Below are positions 43,439-52,396 of a stretch of 64,000 bases of DNA, piece after piece (the first letter of the stretch is position 1; each line of letters begins with the position of its first letter). A program made the position numbers and the translations under genes. The notes beneath the pieces were generated by a model. It saw only the letters and a list, made by a program, of their open reading frames with translations, was not told the origin of the DNA and searched no databases. The stretch is from a virus: positions 1 to 64,000 of IMG/VR virus record IMGVR_UViG_3300029953_000018; one strand, 5' to 3'.

Positions 43439-44429
43439 GTACCCTCTAGTAGCACCTATGAGCCAGTACGATCTACCGCCGCAAACCCTGTTGCAACAAT
43501 CCTCGGCGCGGCCTGTCAGCGGGGAAGAACTGGAGACATACGGAAAGCATGCGGCCGATGCTTACGGGCGGGGAGATTACGAAACCCTCAGCGAGGCCAT
43601 TGTGGACACGGTGAAGACCGCGGGTCTTTCTCCTGCGCAGGTTCAACGCGTGGTGGAGTTTACGAACACCGCGGCTTTTTTGACGGAGTTCAATAAGGAG
43701 GGCGCCGCAAGTAAGTACGTTGTATTCAACGGAGGGCCGGCGCGCTTCAACGAGGTTATTCAAGACTTGAACGATGGGGGTGGGGGCACGGTGTTCGATC
43801 GGGGAATACTCGATTACTCACACACCCCCGACGTGAAGACGGCGTCGCGGAAGCAACAGGCGTTGGAGAAGACGGCGGCGGCAGAAGCCGACGATGTCTT
43901 GGCGCGCGCTTTCCGTGTTGAATGCGCTGCGTCCCCTTTGCCTTACGCAAACCCCCTCGCGGATGTTCATGATCTTTGCGAGAAGCTGGCCGCGGCACGG
44001 GACGGGCACACCGCGCAAATAAATGAGCTCGAGCTTGATCTGAGCGCAGTGTCCGAAGAGATGTACCAGCACGTAAAACAGGCAGCCCTCGAGGGTGTTT
44101 CCCTTGGCTCGGTAGTGCAGGCGTGGGACTTGGCATTGCAACCTGACCCAGTCCTGGTCAAGGCGGCCTTTGCGCTGATGGGACCTCGACTTCAAGCCGA
44201 CGTGTTCGGTTCGTGGAATGCACTGGGTGCCTCCTTTGAGAAAACCGCAGCGGTGGGGGCAATGGTTAACGCGGAACACCCTATTGTGGTGGCCTTCGAT
44301 GCCTACTGCGACCTCGTTACCAAGCTCGCGCACCTGCGCGCGGCGCAGGGCGACATGCTGGCGGGCATCGATCAGCTTCAGGCGTTCGAACGTTCCGTAG
44401 CGCGTAACTACAGTGAGGTGGTGGCGTGA
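43437..44429 (+). CDS. Head-region protein with four KTA motifs
   Basis: About 330 residues from ATG 43437 (43458 is also plausible). It begins MYPLVAPMSQYDLPPQ and is mainly helical. Four KTA tripeptides lie in VKTAGLS, VKTASRKQ, EKTAAAE and EKTAAVG, mostly flanked by acidic or hydrophobic residues. It overlaps the next gene by GTGA. It is probably part of the inner head or core, by analogy with the other KTA-bearing proteins. No family match is recognised. Confidence 0.55.
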   Translation: MYPLVAPMSQYDLPPQTLLQQSSARPVSGEELETYGKHAADAYGRGDYETLSEAIVDTVKTAGLSPAQVQRVVEFTNTAAFLTEFNKEGAASKYVVFNGGPARFNEVIQDLNDGGGGTVFDRGILDYSHTPDVKTASRKQQALEKTAAAEADDVLARAFRVECAASPLPYANPLADVHDLCEKLAAARDGHTAQINELELDLSAVSEEMYQHVKQAALEGVSLGSVVQAWDLALQPDPVLVKAAFALMGPRLQADVFGSWNALGASFEKTAAVGAMVNAEHPIVVAFDAYCDLVTKLAHLRAAQGDMLAGIDQLQAFERSVARNYSEVVA

Positions 44430-44932
44430 ACCCGTTGGATCTGTACTTGCTGAGCAAACACGCTGATGCGCCACAAGCAGGGGGTTGGGGGCCAACGCTG
44501 CGCAATGCTGCCATTCAAACCGGCGTGGGGTTGGCGGTAGCGGGTGCTCCCCTGGCCGCCAGTCATGTGTACAACGCGGTAACCAAGCGCCATCACTTCA
44601 ACAAAATGATGGAGCACAACGAAGACTTGCAGGCGTACCACGCGCAAGACCCGGCGCGCTTCAATCAGCTCTTCACGTCATTGCACGGCATGAACCCCGA
44701 GTTCGCCGCCGACCCTATTGTGGCGGGTTCTTACATGCGCCAGATGGCCGCCCACCCCGCAGGCGCGGGCAAAGCCTTGGTTGAAGCACGCGGTGCAGCC
44801 AAAGCGTTGCCCACGCATCCTTTGTCTGACGTGATGAAGGGGATGGCGCCCACGATGGGTAAGGCCATTGCAGAGGGTACGGCGCCCAAGGCGCGGGCGG
44901 CACAAGTTCCTCCTGATGTAGCCACGGGCTGA
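44426..44932 (+). CDS. Hydrophobic Ala-rich virion-region protein
   Basis: A 168-residue protein starting at GTG 44426. It has an N-terminal YLLSKHADAPQ, then a hydrophobic G/A-rich helix (TGVGLAVAGAPLAASHVYNAV), and a mid-region with GMNPEFAADPIVAG. The tail is A/P-rich and basic (APKARAAQ). It could insert into a membrane or pack in the head. It is coupled to the KTA protein by GTGA. Function unknown. Confidence 0.5.
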   Translation: MNPLDLYLLSKHADAPQAGGWGPTLRNAAIQTGVGLAVAGAPLAASHVYNAVTKRHHFNKMMEHNEDLQAYHAQDPARFNQLFTSLHGMNPEFAADPIVAGSYMRQMAAHPAGAGKALVEARGAAKALPTHPLSDVMKGMAPTMGKAIAEGTAPKARAAQVPPDVATG

Positions 44933-44941
44933 GCACGGCGC

Positions 44942-46534
44942 GTGATTAAAGTCAGTACCTTCCTTCATCAGAACGCGTTCGGCTACACCGCCATACCGCT
45001 TTTCGGTGCGGCGGATCGGGAGTTCGAAAAGAACGCCAGCGCGCACTTGTTGACGCCTGTGGCGCAGTACATTGCGTCTTTGCGCCCGATGAACAGCGCT
45101 CAATATGTTTTGGTGAACGCCCTAGGCGCGGGGGAGTACTTCGGTTCGAATATAAATGGCGATAACTTTCCCGAAGCAGGATTGATCCATTGTCCCGCGG
45201 GATGGACGGGTACGCCTGGCGTCGATCGCGCCTTAGCCGCGGATTGGCCTTACGGCTTTCCGACGTTCTACAACGCGTACCCCTTCGCGCATCACAAGAA
45301 TAAGGACGCCAGCCGCGCGTATGGGGTTGTGGAGCTCGCCGCGTGGAACGACCACATGAAGCGGGTCGAATTGGTGGTGCGCGTCGATTACGACAAGTGC
45401 CTTCAGTACGGCGGTGTTCCTGTTTGGGACAAGCTGAAAGCAGGTCAGTACGCCGACGTCTCCATGGGAAGCCGCGTCCCTTTTGATACCAGTTCCATCA
45501 CGTTGGATTGGAACGCGTACAACGACGCTAAGGCAACGTACGACCCGAAGAAGCACCGTTCCCCCGGCCAAGCTGTCCTCGAGGTGCATAAGAAGACGCC
45601 CATTAAAGGGCTAAGCATCACGCGTGACGATTACGACGAGTACTGCCTCAAGTACATGAACCGTATTCTGCCCGATGGGCGGAAGGTGTTCGTCTGGAAT
45701 GACTACCCGCGGTTCTTCGACATCAGCTTCGTCTTTATTGGTGCCGACCGTACCGCGAAGGTCATGGTGTACATCGCCCGGGAGGGGTCCTTTCCCGAAG
45801 CGATGCAAACCAAGACCGCCTCTGTCGCCGAAGGGTTCTCTGGGTTTCTTGAGAAGACGGCCAGCGTTAAGGGAGCGGGGCTTAAGCGGGCGGAAATCGA
45901 TAAAGAGGTTACCCCCATTCCCGATGCGGCCAAGGCCATCCCTCTTCTGACGAAGAACGAACCGCCCCTTCCCCACGACTTGTTGAACGCCTTGTCTGCG
46001 GTACCCACAGCGAGCGCACTGAGTACAACCAGCGGCCTTGGGATGGTTCTGCGCCCTCAAGAATTTCAGCGCATGGTTCTTGTGCGTGCCGGCCAGGGTT
46101 CTCTGGCGGACAGCTTGGATAGGCAGAACAAGGTATTTCCTTCTGGAGAACCTCCTTCATCGTGTGGTTTATCTCCGGAGTTGTTTCTTCCGGCGCTGGC
46201 GCGCTTACTTCTTCCCTTGTTCGATCAGCGCACCGCACTCGCTCCCGCTGTTGAGCGCCGCGTTGTTATTCTTAGCTCAGGTTCTGCGGATCCCGTGAGC
46301 GCACCTACTTCCGATACCTCGGAGCTTCTTCGTAAGATTGGTGCGGCCTACAATGGGTATCGTGAACAACTTCTGGAGATAGCCCCCTACAGCCAAAGCT
46401 TGATCCAGAAAGTAGCGACAGCTAGAAACCACGACCTAACAAAGCTTGCTGAGTGTTCCCCAGAAGATGTGTTTACCCCCCTATCATTCTGTTACTTACG
46501 CGACGCGTATTTGCATACTTGCCGCGCAGGATGA
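44942..46534 (+). CDS. Prohead (head-maturation) protease
   Basis: A 530-residue protein whose first about 280 residues match a large-phage head protease family: VLVNALGAGEYFGSN, NGDNFPEAGL, a histidine segment PFAHHKNKDASRAYG (H117/H118), a serine segment ADVSMGSRVPF (S174) and FFDISFVFIGADRTAKV. Immediately after come two KTAS motifs (residues 291-294 and 305-308), then a Ser/Pro-rich C-terminal region of about 220 residues. The zinc-ribbon insert found in some relatives is missing. Head proteases are packaged, activated and cleave scaffolds and core proteins. The KTAS pair may mark autoprocessing. Confidence 0.8.
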   Translation: MIKVSTFLHQNAFGYTAIPLFGAADREFEKNASAHLLTPVAQYIASLRPMNSAQYVLVNALGAGEYFGSNINGDNFPEAGLIHCPAGWTGTPGVDRALAADWPYGFPTFYNAYPFAHHKNKDASRAYGVVELAAWNDHMKRVELVVRVDYDKCLQYGGVPVWDKLKAGQYADVSMGSRVPFDTSSITLDWNAYNDAKATYDPKKHRSPGQAVLEVHKKTPIKGLSITRDDYDEYCLKYMNRILPDGRKVFVWNDYPRFFDISFVFIGADRTAKVMVYIAREGSFPEAMQTKTASVAEGFSGFLEKTASVKGAGLKRAEIDKEVTPIPDAAKAIPLLTKNEPPLPHDLLNALSAVPTASALSTTSGLGMVLRPQEFQRMVLVRAGQGSLADSLDRQNKVFPSGEPPSSCGLSPELFLPALARLLLPLFDQRTALAPAVERRVVILSSGSADPVSAPTSDTSELLRKIGAAYNGYREQLLEIAPYSQSLIQKVATARNHDLTKLAECSPEDVFTPLSFCYLRDAYLHTCRAG

Positions 46535-46629
46535 TACAACTTTCCTATTAGGCACACGCCAGCGTGGAGAGGGGTAGCGCCCTTCGAGGAACACGTGAAC
46601 ACGTCCCACTACTTCGGAGAAACGCATCC

Positions 46630-47394
46630 ATGATGAACGCCACGCTCGCGGCCATGTACAATACGGCAGGGTACGGAGCGCAAACCCGTGAACAGGAGAA
46701 GGTTGCACACCTTGAGCTGTTCGCCAAAACGGCCGCGGCCAATGGGATTGACCTGACGGCGCTTTCTCAAGGTGATCGGGTCGCGCTCTACAACGAGTTC
46801 ACCCAGAAGCTGGCTGAAGAGGGGGGCGAGTTCCCCCCGAAGGGTGAAGAGCACGAGGAAGAGTCCGAAGAGGAAGAGTCCGAAGAGGAAAAGAAGAAGC
46901 GCGAAGAGAAGGACAAGGAAGAGGGCTCCGAGGAAGAGAAGAAGGAAGCCCAGGCGCAGTTCGCAGCCATGCGTCAGTGGCAAGAGAAGAACGCCGAGGT
47001 CGATTTCCTTGGCCGCCGTATGGCGCACGCATTCGAAGACGAGCGCCGGCAGATTCAAGCTGCGAAGACGGCGTCGGCCAAGCCGGGAGCGGCGCAACCG
47101 GCAGTGCCGGCCGTTGCTCCCATGCCGAAGACGGCGTCGGTTAAGCAGCCCGCGACGCCGTTTGATACCCAGGCCGCGCGTCTTGCGGTGAAGCTGGCTT
47201 CCGACGCCAAGCTCAATACGAACTCGGTCATCGACAAGCTGAACGCGTTGCTGACCCTCGGGGTACCCCCGTTGGACAAGACGGCATCGGTCGCTTCAGC
47301 GAGTGATTACACCCACACCCTTAACGTGCGGGCCCTCGAGCTGTTGGAAGCGTCGGGGTACCCGGTCAACTGGAACGCGGTCTTCGGGCAGTAA
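46630..47394 (+). CDS. Acidic scaffold/core-like protein with KTA motifs
   Basis: A 254-residue protein from ATG 46630 (46633 is also possible; the preceding GGAG is about 10 bases away). Residues about 65-120 are extremely acidic and Lys-rich (EEESEEEESEEEKKKREE), typical of scaffold-like segments. Four KTA motifs occur: FAKTAAANG, AAKTASAKP, MPKTASVKQ and LDKTASVAS. The position between protease and capsid gene supports a scaffold/core role. The C-terminal 60 residues form a folded helical region (LNALLTLGVPPLDK). Confidence 0.6.
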   Translation: MMNATLAAMYNTAGYGAQTREQEKVAHLELFAKTAAANGIDLTALSQGDRVALYNEFTQKLAEEGGEFPPKGEEHEEESEEEESEEEKKKREEKDKEEGSEEEKKEAQAQFAAMRQWQEKNAEVDFLGRRMAHAFEDERRQIQAAKTASAKPGAAQPAVPAVAPMPKTASVKQPATPFDTQAARLAVKLASDAKLNTNSVIDKLNALLTLGVPPLDKTASVASASDYTHTLNVRALELLEASGYPVNWNAVFGQ

Positions 47395-47401
47395 ACACGC
47401 C

Positions 47402-49648
47402 ATGACACGGAGCAGAAACAAGTACGCGGACGCTTTGGGATCGGGAACACCGGATCCCAGTACCGCCCCGGCACGTTCTGCGTCTGTGCCTCAAATCGCT
47501 ATCGCGAACACCCCGGCCCCTGGTCAACGGGGGCCTGTGGGTCTTGGCGGTCGCACATCGTATTCGCGTGTCAATACGGGAACCCCACCCATCCCCGACA
47601 TGGGAACCAGTGCTCAGAAGAGCCAAGCTCCTCGGGGGATGGAGTTCCTACCCAAGACGGCAGCCCAGGAGAATTATCACATGACGACTACGGTCGCGGG
47701 ACGACCCGCGCTGCAAGAGATTATCAAACAGGCCATGGAAGGGGCGGCTGCTCGGGTTGACATCAGCCTGGAGTCGGCGCGCCAAATCGCTAATGCTGGG
47801 GGAACACCCCCCGCGGTTGAGAAAACCGCTTCGGCACTTCCTTCCGTACGTTCCTTGCCAACGGATTTGACCACGAAGTTGGCCAGCGCCCTTGATTACG
47901 TCGCGGTTCAGATGGATCCCAAGCTGGCAGCCATCGACATCGACGCCAAAACCACCGACGGCGTCGGCCCGGGGGAAGGACCCAATGCGCTTGATGTGAC
48001 GCACGCGATTAGCAGCGACGCTCCCCTTCAGCCCAATGCGTCGGGAAAGGCGATTGAACAACCGCCCAAAAACCCGGCACAGCAAAAGGATCCAACCCGT
48101 CCGGCCGACCCGGGTACGGGGCTCGAGACCAACGACAGTACCGAGCACAGGGAGCAGCCGATCGAGCCCATCCCAAATCAAAAGACCACGCTCTCCAATG
48201 AGCAGGCCAAAGAGTCGTCGGCGTACGCCAACAACCTGCTTGCTCTTGGGCTGGCGCGTGTTGAGTACGACACCAAAGGCCAGCCGCAAATTGTTAAAGC
48301 AGCTGGAATCGGGGGCGCTATTACGGGTGCTCTTGGCGGCGGTGCTCTTGGCGCAGGGTTGGGTGCCTTGGCCGGGCATGCGCTGGGTATCGGCGCGGGG
48401 ACCGGCGCGAAGTGGGGCGCTACCCTCGGTGCCGCCGGCGGTGCCCTTCATGGATCAGACGTGCTTCAAGGCGTGGGCGCTCCCCCTGCCGCCGAAGCGC
48501 AACCCAAGGTTGCCGCGGAGGAAACCACGCTTGAGCGCAAGGGGCGCAAAGGCGGTGCATTGGCCGGCACGATTGCAGGCAGTGTCGGTGGGGAACGCGC
48601 GGGGAGAGCTCTGGCCGAAGTGCTGGGCGCGGGTGCTCTTCGAAGTGGTCTTGCCCGTGCAGGCGGTTCTGTTCTCGGAGCGGGTATCGGTCATCACATC
48701 GGTGGGCGCCTTGGGCGCGCGGCCGGCGGCGCGGCGGAACATCGTCTCGACATGATCGACCCCAAGGGGAAGAAGGAAGCGTCGGCCGCGCTCAAGAACC
48801 TGGCGCTTCGCATGGCGAAGACCGCCTTGGATCCGGAAATGATGACTCCCGAACAGATCGATGCAGCGCAAGCCTACGGAGCGGCGCGCGCGCCACAAGT
48901 TCATGGCGCGTTGGTGGGCGGTGCTCTTGGGGCTCTCGGTGGGGGTGCCGCGGGATATTACTTTACACCTCTCAACTTTGCCGGGAAGATGATGGGTGGC
49001 ACCTTGGGCGCGATTCACGGTGGTTTGGCAGGAGCGGATATCGGCTCAGCCGTTGACGCGGCGCGGATGACTCCTGAACAGCACGCGCAGATGACCTTGA
49101 ACGCGGAAGATGCCGCGCAGGCTAACAAGCAAGCGTCAGTGTACGCCCGCAATCTTCTGGCCCTCGGGCTGAAGAAGCAGGCGGAAGATGCCATCAACCC
49201 GGCGCAGATCAGCGCGGGTAAGATCGACGACATCGGCGTCAATTCTCCTGACGGTGCCACCCCGGCGGGCGTTGGTGTTCCTTCGGAACCGAGCGACGTC
49301 AATTCACAGAAGCGGCTCATCGAGTCGAACCTGGCCGCCATCGGGTACACCCGGCGGGAAGCCAAGAGCGATCCGAAGAAAGACCTAGGCGCGGTGCTCA
49401 ATGAGCCGGCCCTGTCCGCGGAACATGATCGTACGCTGAACGAAGCGTTCGATCACACGGAGGAAGCGGGCGCCAAGATTGGTAGCGCTCAGACGTTGAA
49501 GATTGCTGCCGCGCGCGCGGTTTTGAACAAGCTCGCGCAGCAACAGGTGGTCGGCAAGAAGACCAAGAAGAGCATGATGGGAGGCGCTGGTGGCGCACCC
49601 AATACCCCTCAAGCCGCCAGCGGATTTACCGCCGGCGCGCAGATGTAA
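47402..49648 (+). CDS. Large head-region protein with glycine-zipper blocks and KTA motifs
   Basis: A 748-residue protein from ATG 47402 (the N-terminal 33 residues of the longer frame are excluded). It has a low-complexity polar N-terminus, KTA at LPKTAAQE, VEKTASAL and MAKTALDP, then several G/A zipper blocks (GGAITGALGGGALGAGLG, GALGALGGGAAGYYF). A segment with YANNLLALGL recurs as YARNLLALGL near the C-terminus, suggesting an internal duplication. Located between scaffold-like protein and small head proteins. Function unknown; a membrane-active or inner-head role is plausible. Confidence 0.55.
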   Translation: MTRSRNKYADALGSGTPDPSTAPARSASVPQIAIANTPAPGQRGPVGLGGRTSYSRVNTGTPPIPDMGTSAQKSQAPRGMEFLPKTAAQENYHMTTTVAGRPALQEIIKQAMEGAAARVDISLESARQIANAGGTPPAVEKTASALPSVRSLPTDLTTKLASALDYVAVQMDPKLAAIDIDAKTTDGVGPGEGPNALDVTHAISSDAPLQPNASGKAIEQPPKNPAQQKDPTRPADPGTGLETNDSTEHREQPIEPIPNQKTTLSNEQAKESSAYANNLLALGLARVEYDTKGQPQIVKAAGIGGAITGALGGGALGAGLGALAGHALGIGAGTGAKWGATLGAAGGALHGSDVLQGVGAPPAAEAQPKVAAEETTLERKGRKGGALAGTIAGSVGGERAGRALAEVLGAGALRSGLARAGGSVLGAGIGHHIGGRLGRAAGGAAEHRLDMIDPKGKKEASAALKNLALRMAKTALDPEMMTPEQIDAAQAYGAARAPQVHGALVGGALGALGGGAAGYYFTPLNFAGKMMGGTLGAIHGGLAGADIGSAVDAARMTPEQHAQMTLNAEDAAQANKQASVYARNLLALGLKKQAEDAINPAQISAGKIDDIGVNSPDGATPAGVGVPSEPSDVNSQKRLIESNLAAIGYTRREAKSDPKKDLGAVLNEPALSAEHDRTLNEAFDHTEEAGAKIGSAQTLKIAAARAVLNKLAQQQVVGKKTKKSMMGGAGGAPNTPQAASGFTAGAQM

Positions 49649-49659
49649 AAGGAGCGGCC

Positions 49660-50052
49660 ATGGCAACCCAAAAGATGGATCAAGTCAAAGTCGCTCGCGT
49701 CATTAAGGATGCGGCGGTCGCCTTGCGTACCGTGTCGCAAGAACGGGACGCATTGCAAACCGAGAACGCCAAGTTGGCTCAGGCCAACCGGGTGTTGACG
49801 ACGCGCATGCAGGCCGAGAAGGTAGCGATGGACATGCACGACAAGGGTGTGCACACCGCTATGCCTTTCGCGGACCTGGTCGACACGCTCGAGAAGCGTG
49901 CGCATCAAGACCCGAAGGGCTTTGAGGTTCTCAAAGAAGCCGTCAACCTTACGGGTCCGGACATGATGAAGACCGCGTCGGTGGGCACTACAGCCGCTGC
50001 CCATCTCGGTGCTTCGGATTTCGAACAGTACATCCTCGGAGACATCGGCTGA
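49660..50052 (+). CDS. Coiled-coil head-region protein
   Basis: A 130-residue protein with a strong coiled coil from about residue 10 to 70 (VALRTVSQERDALQTENAK), then a helical domain ending in MMKTASVGTTAAAHLG. It ends with DFEQYILGDIG. Its start follows an AAGGAG. The C-terminal KTAS may be the protease site. The coiled coil and position next to the capsid gene suggest a scaffold or core protein. Confidence 0.6.
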   Translation: MATQKMDQVKVARVIKDAAVALRTVSQERDALQTENAKLAQANRVLTTRMQAEKVAMDMHDKGVHTAMPFADLVDTLEKRAHQDPKGFEVLKEAVNLTGPDMMKTASVGTTAAAHLGASDFEQYILGDIG

Positions 50053-50092
50053 CCGCGGCGCTTCTTCAACAGACTGCACTAGGAGAATTTCA

Positions 50093-50635
50093 GTGACCAC
50101 ACTTCGCGAAAACTTCAAGCCGGTTTCCGACGTTATGCCCATTGTTCGAAGGGACTGGATCCTTGCGGACAAGACCCTGGCCAACCCGTCCAACCCGCTG
50201 TCGCTCATCGATGGCGAGTGGATGACGCTGAATGGCGTCGGCCAAATGATCCGCGCGGTTGACATCACGCAGACGTTGGGGACGTCGGCGCTCAATGTGC
50301 TGTCGTGGCCCTTGTGGGCGGAGAACGGCCGTTATGATGTGCAGGCTATAGCCGACTGCAAGATGCCCCTTCTATGGCTCAACGCCTGGGAGTTCGAGAC
50401 GCGCATCTACGATCCGGCCGAGGTCTCGGGGGCAAACGGCGCGCCCATCGCCGCCATGCTGCAACCCCTCAAGGTGGCCAGCATTTCGGTGGGTGGCGTG
50501 TACGGGGTACGGACCCTGAGCGGCCTCGTGGGCCATGGCGGTTCGAACGACACCGACCGCATCGTTGGGTACGTCACCAAGTTGCCCGCTGCCAACAACG
50601 GTTGGCTGCGTCTTCGCGGAGGCAACCTCTTCTAA
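50093..50635 (+). CDS. Small head protein, possible decoration protein
   Basis: A 180-residue protein from GTG 50093, behind AGGAG (an upstream in-frame ATG at 50009 lies inside the preceding gene). The sequence is compact and beta-rich (PVSDVMPIVRRDWI, VLSWPLWAENGRYDV, VGGVYGVRTLSGLVG). It sits immediately before the capsid gene, the usual place of decoration or head-stabilising proteins. No KTA motif. Function by position only. Confidence 0.55.
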   Translation: MTTLRENFKPVSDVMPIVRRDWILADKTLANPSNPLSLIDGEWMTLNGVGQMIRAVDITQTLGTSALNVLSWPLWAENGRYDVQAIADCKMPLLWLNAWEFETRIYDPAEVSGANGAPIAAMLQPLKVASISVGGVYGVRTLSGLVGHGGSNDTDRIVGYVTKLPAANNGWLRLRGGNLF

Positions 50636-50678
50636 GCCGTGTGGTGAACAACGGCCTACTTAACTAAAGGAGAATCAG

Positions 50679-51800
50679 ATGGCATCGGCACGGCAAGTCA
50701 ACGATCTGTTCAACACACGCCTCGGCGAACCCGGGGGCAAAGAAAAGCTCGCCCAGTTTGGCGGCTCTTACATTCGCGATCGTCTTCGCGAGGTTTCGTT
50801 CGTTCGCAAGATCGTGCCCCCGGAGCAGGTTACGCGTACGGACTGCCAGCGTTCAACGCGGCATGACACGCTGGTCAAGATCGTCGACATCGAGCCCAAG
50901 AGCCGGGCCATGGCGATCAGCTTCCGGGGACAGCCCACGGCCCGGTTTATCCGGGGTGAGCGCGCCGAGGTAGCTTTCTTCACGATCAGCTCGGAGGTCT
51001 TTCAGAAGACCGAACAAGAGCTACTAGCGTATGAGATGCCCATCACCAAGATCATCGAGGAGAATTCGGTGAAGGACATCCAGGAGATCGAGGATCGCGA
51101 GTTCGTCATCCATATCGAAGCCGCGGTTCAGGCGCTTCAGCAGGAAGCCAACGGTGGAACGATCGTGTCGTTGAACGCTTCAGCTCTTCAAGGCAGTGCG
51201 CCTCCGGTCGAGTTCTCGGTTCGTAAGGGGGAGCTTGCGCGCGCCGCCAATACGAACGACGCGGTAATCCGCCCGGTTCAGCGCAAGGACATCGTGGAGG
51301 GCTTCAAGATCATCGACGGAAGACGCCTGCGGTGCGCACGCTTCCTTCTGACCGAAACTGACTTCGACGATGTCCTGTCCTGGACCGTGGAAGACACCGG
51401 CGATCGGATTCAGTCGGAGACCACCGTCGACGGGTACAAGTACAATTTGCTCGTGGGCCGCCCGTACATCCGGACTGTGAAGACCGACATCCTGCGCCGT
51501 GGGAACATCTACTTCTTCGCGGAACCCGAGTTCTTCGGGAAGTTCTACGTGCTTAACCAGACCAAGTTCTACATCGACAAGGTCGCCAACACGATCACCT
51601 TCCAGGCATGGGAGGACATCGCGATGGCGGTCATCAACATCGCCAGCGTTGGCAAGATCGAGCTCTACTCGGCGGACGCTACGGCCAACGATGAGGACAC
51701 GCTGCTCGACAACTTCATTCCGGTGGCTGAGGATAGCCTTGGCGCCATCAACAACCGCGTGAACGAAGGGCTCAAATTCCCCCAGATCGTCGCCAATTAA
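50679..51800 (+). CDS. Major capsid protein
   Basis: A 373-residue HK97-type capsid candidate, preceded by AAGGAGAATC. It has an N-terminal helix (VNDLFNTRLGEPGGKEKL), the typical spine segment (EIEDREFVIHIEAAVQALQQEA), and late beta strands (YNLLVGRPYIRTVKTD, FFAEPEFFGKFYV). Codon use seems biased to C-ending codons compared with neighbours, which fits high expression. It lacks KTA motifs. It is followed by an intrinsic terminator. Confidence 0.8.
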   Translation: MASARQVNDLFNTRLGEPGGKEKLAQFGGSYIRDRLREVSFVRKIVPPEQVTRTDCQRSTRHDTLVKIVDIEPKSRAMAISFRGQPTARFIRGERAEVAFFTISSEVFQKTEQELLAYEMPITKIIEENSVKDIQEIEDREFVIHIEAAVQALQQEANGGTIVSLNASALQGSAPPVEFSVRKGELARAANTNDAVIRPVQRKDIVEGFKIIDGRRLRCARFLLTETDFDDVLSWTVEDTGDRIQSETTVDGYKYNLLVGRPYIRTVKTDILRRGNIYFFAEPEFFGKFYVLNQTKFYIDKVANTITFQAWEDIAMAVINIASVGKIELYSADATANDEDTLLDNFIPVAEDSLGAINNRVNEGLKFPQIVAN

Positions 51801-51838
51801 CCTGAGGGAACTCGCGTAGTTCTGTCGGCCCGGATTAA

Positions 51839-51873
51839 GAGGGCACCGGCGCCGGTCGTCGGTGTCCTCTTTT
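51839..51873 (+). terminator. Intrinsic terminator after capsid gene
   Basis: GAGGGCACCG (51839-51848, the first G-A pair included) pairs with CGGTGTCCTC (51860-51869) around a GC-rich 11-nt loop, with one G-T wobble. A TTTT run follows at 51870-51873. It lies 39 nt after the capsid stop, consistent with termination of an abundant head transcript. Confidence 0.8.
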
Positions 51874-51884
51874 GCGTTTCAAGG

Positions 51885-51890
51885 TAGGCT
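51885..51890 (+). promoter_or_regulatory. Candidate -10 element TAGGCT
   Basis: TAGGCT lies six bases before the ATG at 51897 and just after the capsid terminator. The gene has no strong Shine-Dalgarno. The arrangement mirrors the TAGACT before 39309. A leaderless transcript could begin at or near the start codon. No -35 seen. Confidence 0.3.
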
Positions 51891-51896
51891 ACGATC

Positions 51897-52391
51897 ATGC
51901 CGCAAGATGTGTTTTTCATTTTCAATACCACCCGGTCGATTCACACCGGCTCTGTGCGCCGGGCACTGCTGGGTCCTGAGAGCAGCACCAAAAACCTTTT
52001 CTTGGCGGGGGGTCTGGTCCGTGTTGTTCGGGGCCGCCCCTCTCCGGTAACCGGCGACTTTCTTCGAAAGCACATTCATGAAGTGCAAGACAAGGAGCGC
52101 AAGGGACTGGTGCGCGTGTACAACGCCCGAAGCCAACGGGTGGATCTGACAACCCTCGCGGCGGTTACCGAAGACGCTCTGCGAGAAGACGCAACCCTCG
52201 AGGACGTTGTGCCTCCTGAGGTACCTGAAGTACCCACGGAAGAAGGGCTTACTTCTACCCAGGAAGTCGCCGTGGATACGGCGGAGCTTTCGGTCGAGGA
52301 AATTTTTGAAGAAGGCACGACGGAAACTACACCCGTTGCGTCAGAAGAAGTGCACACGAGCGCGGGCAGTCGACGGCGTCGACGAGGGTAA
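51897..52391 (+). CDS. Acidic hypothetical protein after capsid
   Basis: A 164-residue protein. The N-terminal 60 residues are folded-looking (FIFNTTRSIHTGSVRRALLG). Then a charged acidic segment with E/T/V repeats (PEVPEVPTEEGL, EEIFEEGTTET) leads to a very basic RRRRRG tail. Located right after the capsid terminator. A head or neck accessory role is possible. No family recognised. Confidence 0.5.
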   Translation: MPQDVFFIFNTTRSIHTGSVRRALLGPESSTKNLFLAGGLVRVVRGRPSPVTGDFLRKHIHEVQDKERKGLVRVYNARSQRVDLTTLAAVTEDALREDATLEDVVPPEVPEVPTEEGLTSTQEVAVDTAELSVEEIFEEGTTETTPVASEEVHTSAGSRRRRRG

Positions 52392-52396
52392 GCGCT

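Noticed and set aside
46535-46629. GAACACGT direct repeat before the scaffold-like gene
   Set aside because: Two adjacent copies of eight bases around CACGTG are short and show no operator-like symmetry beyond chance.
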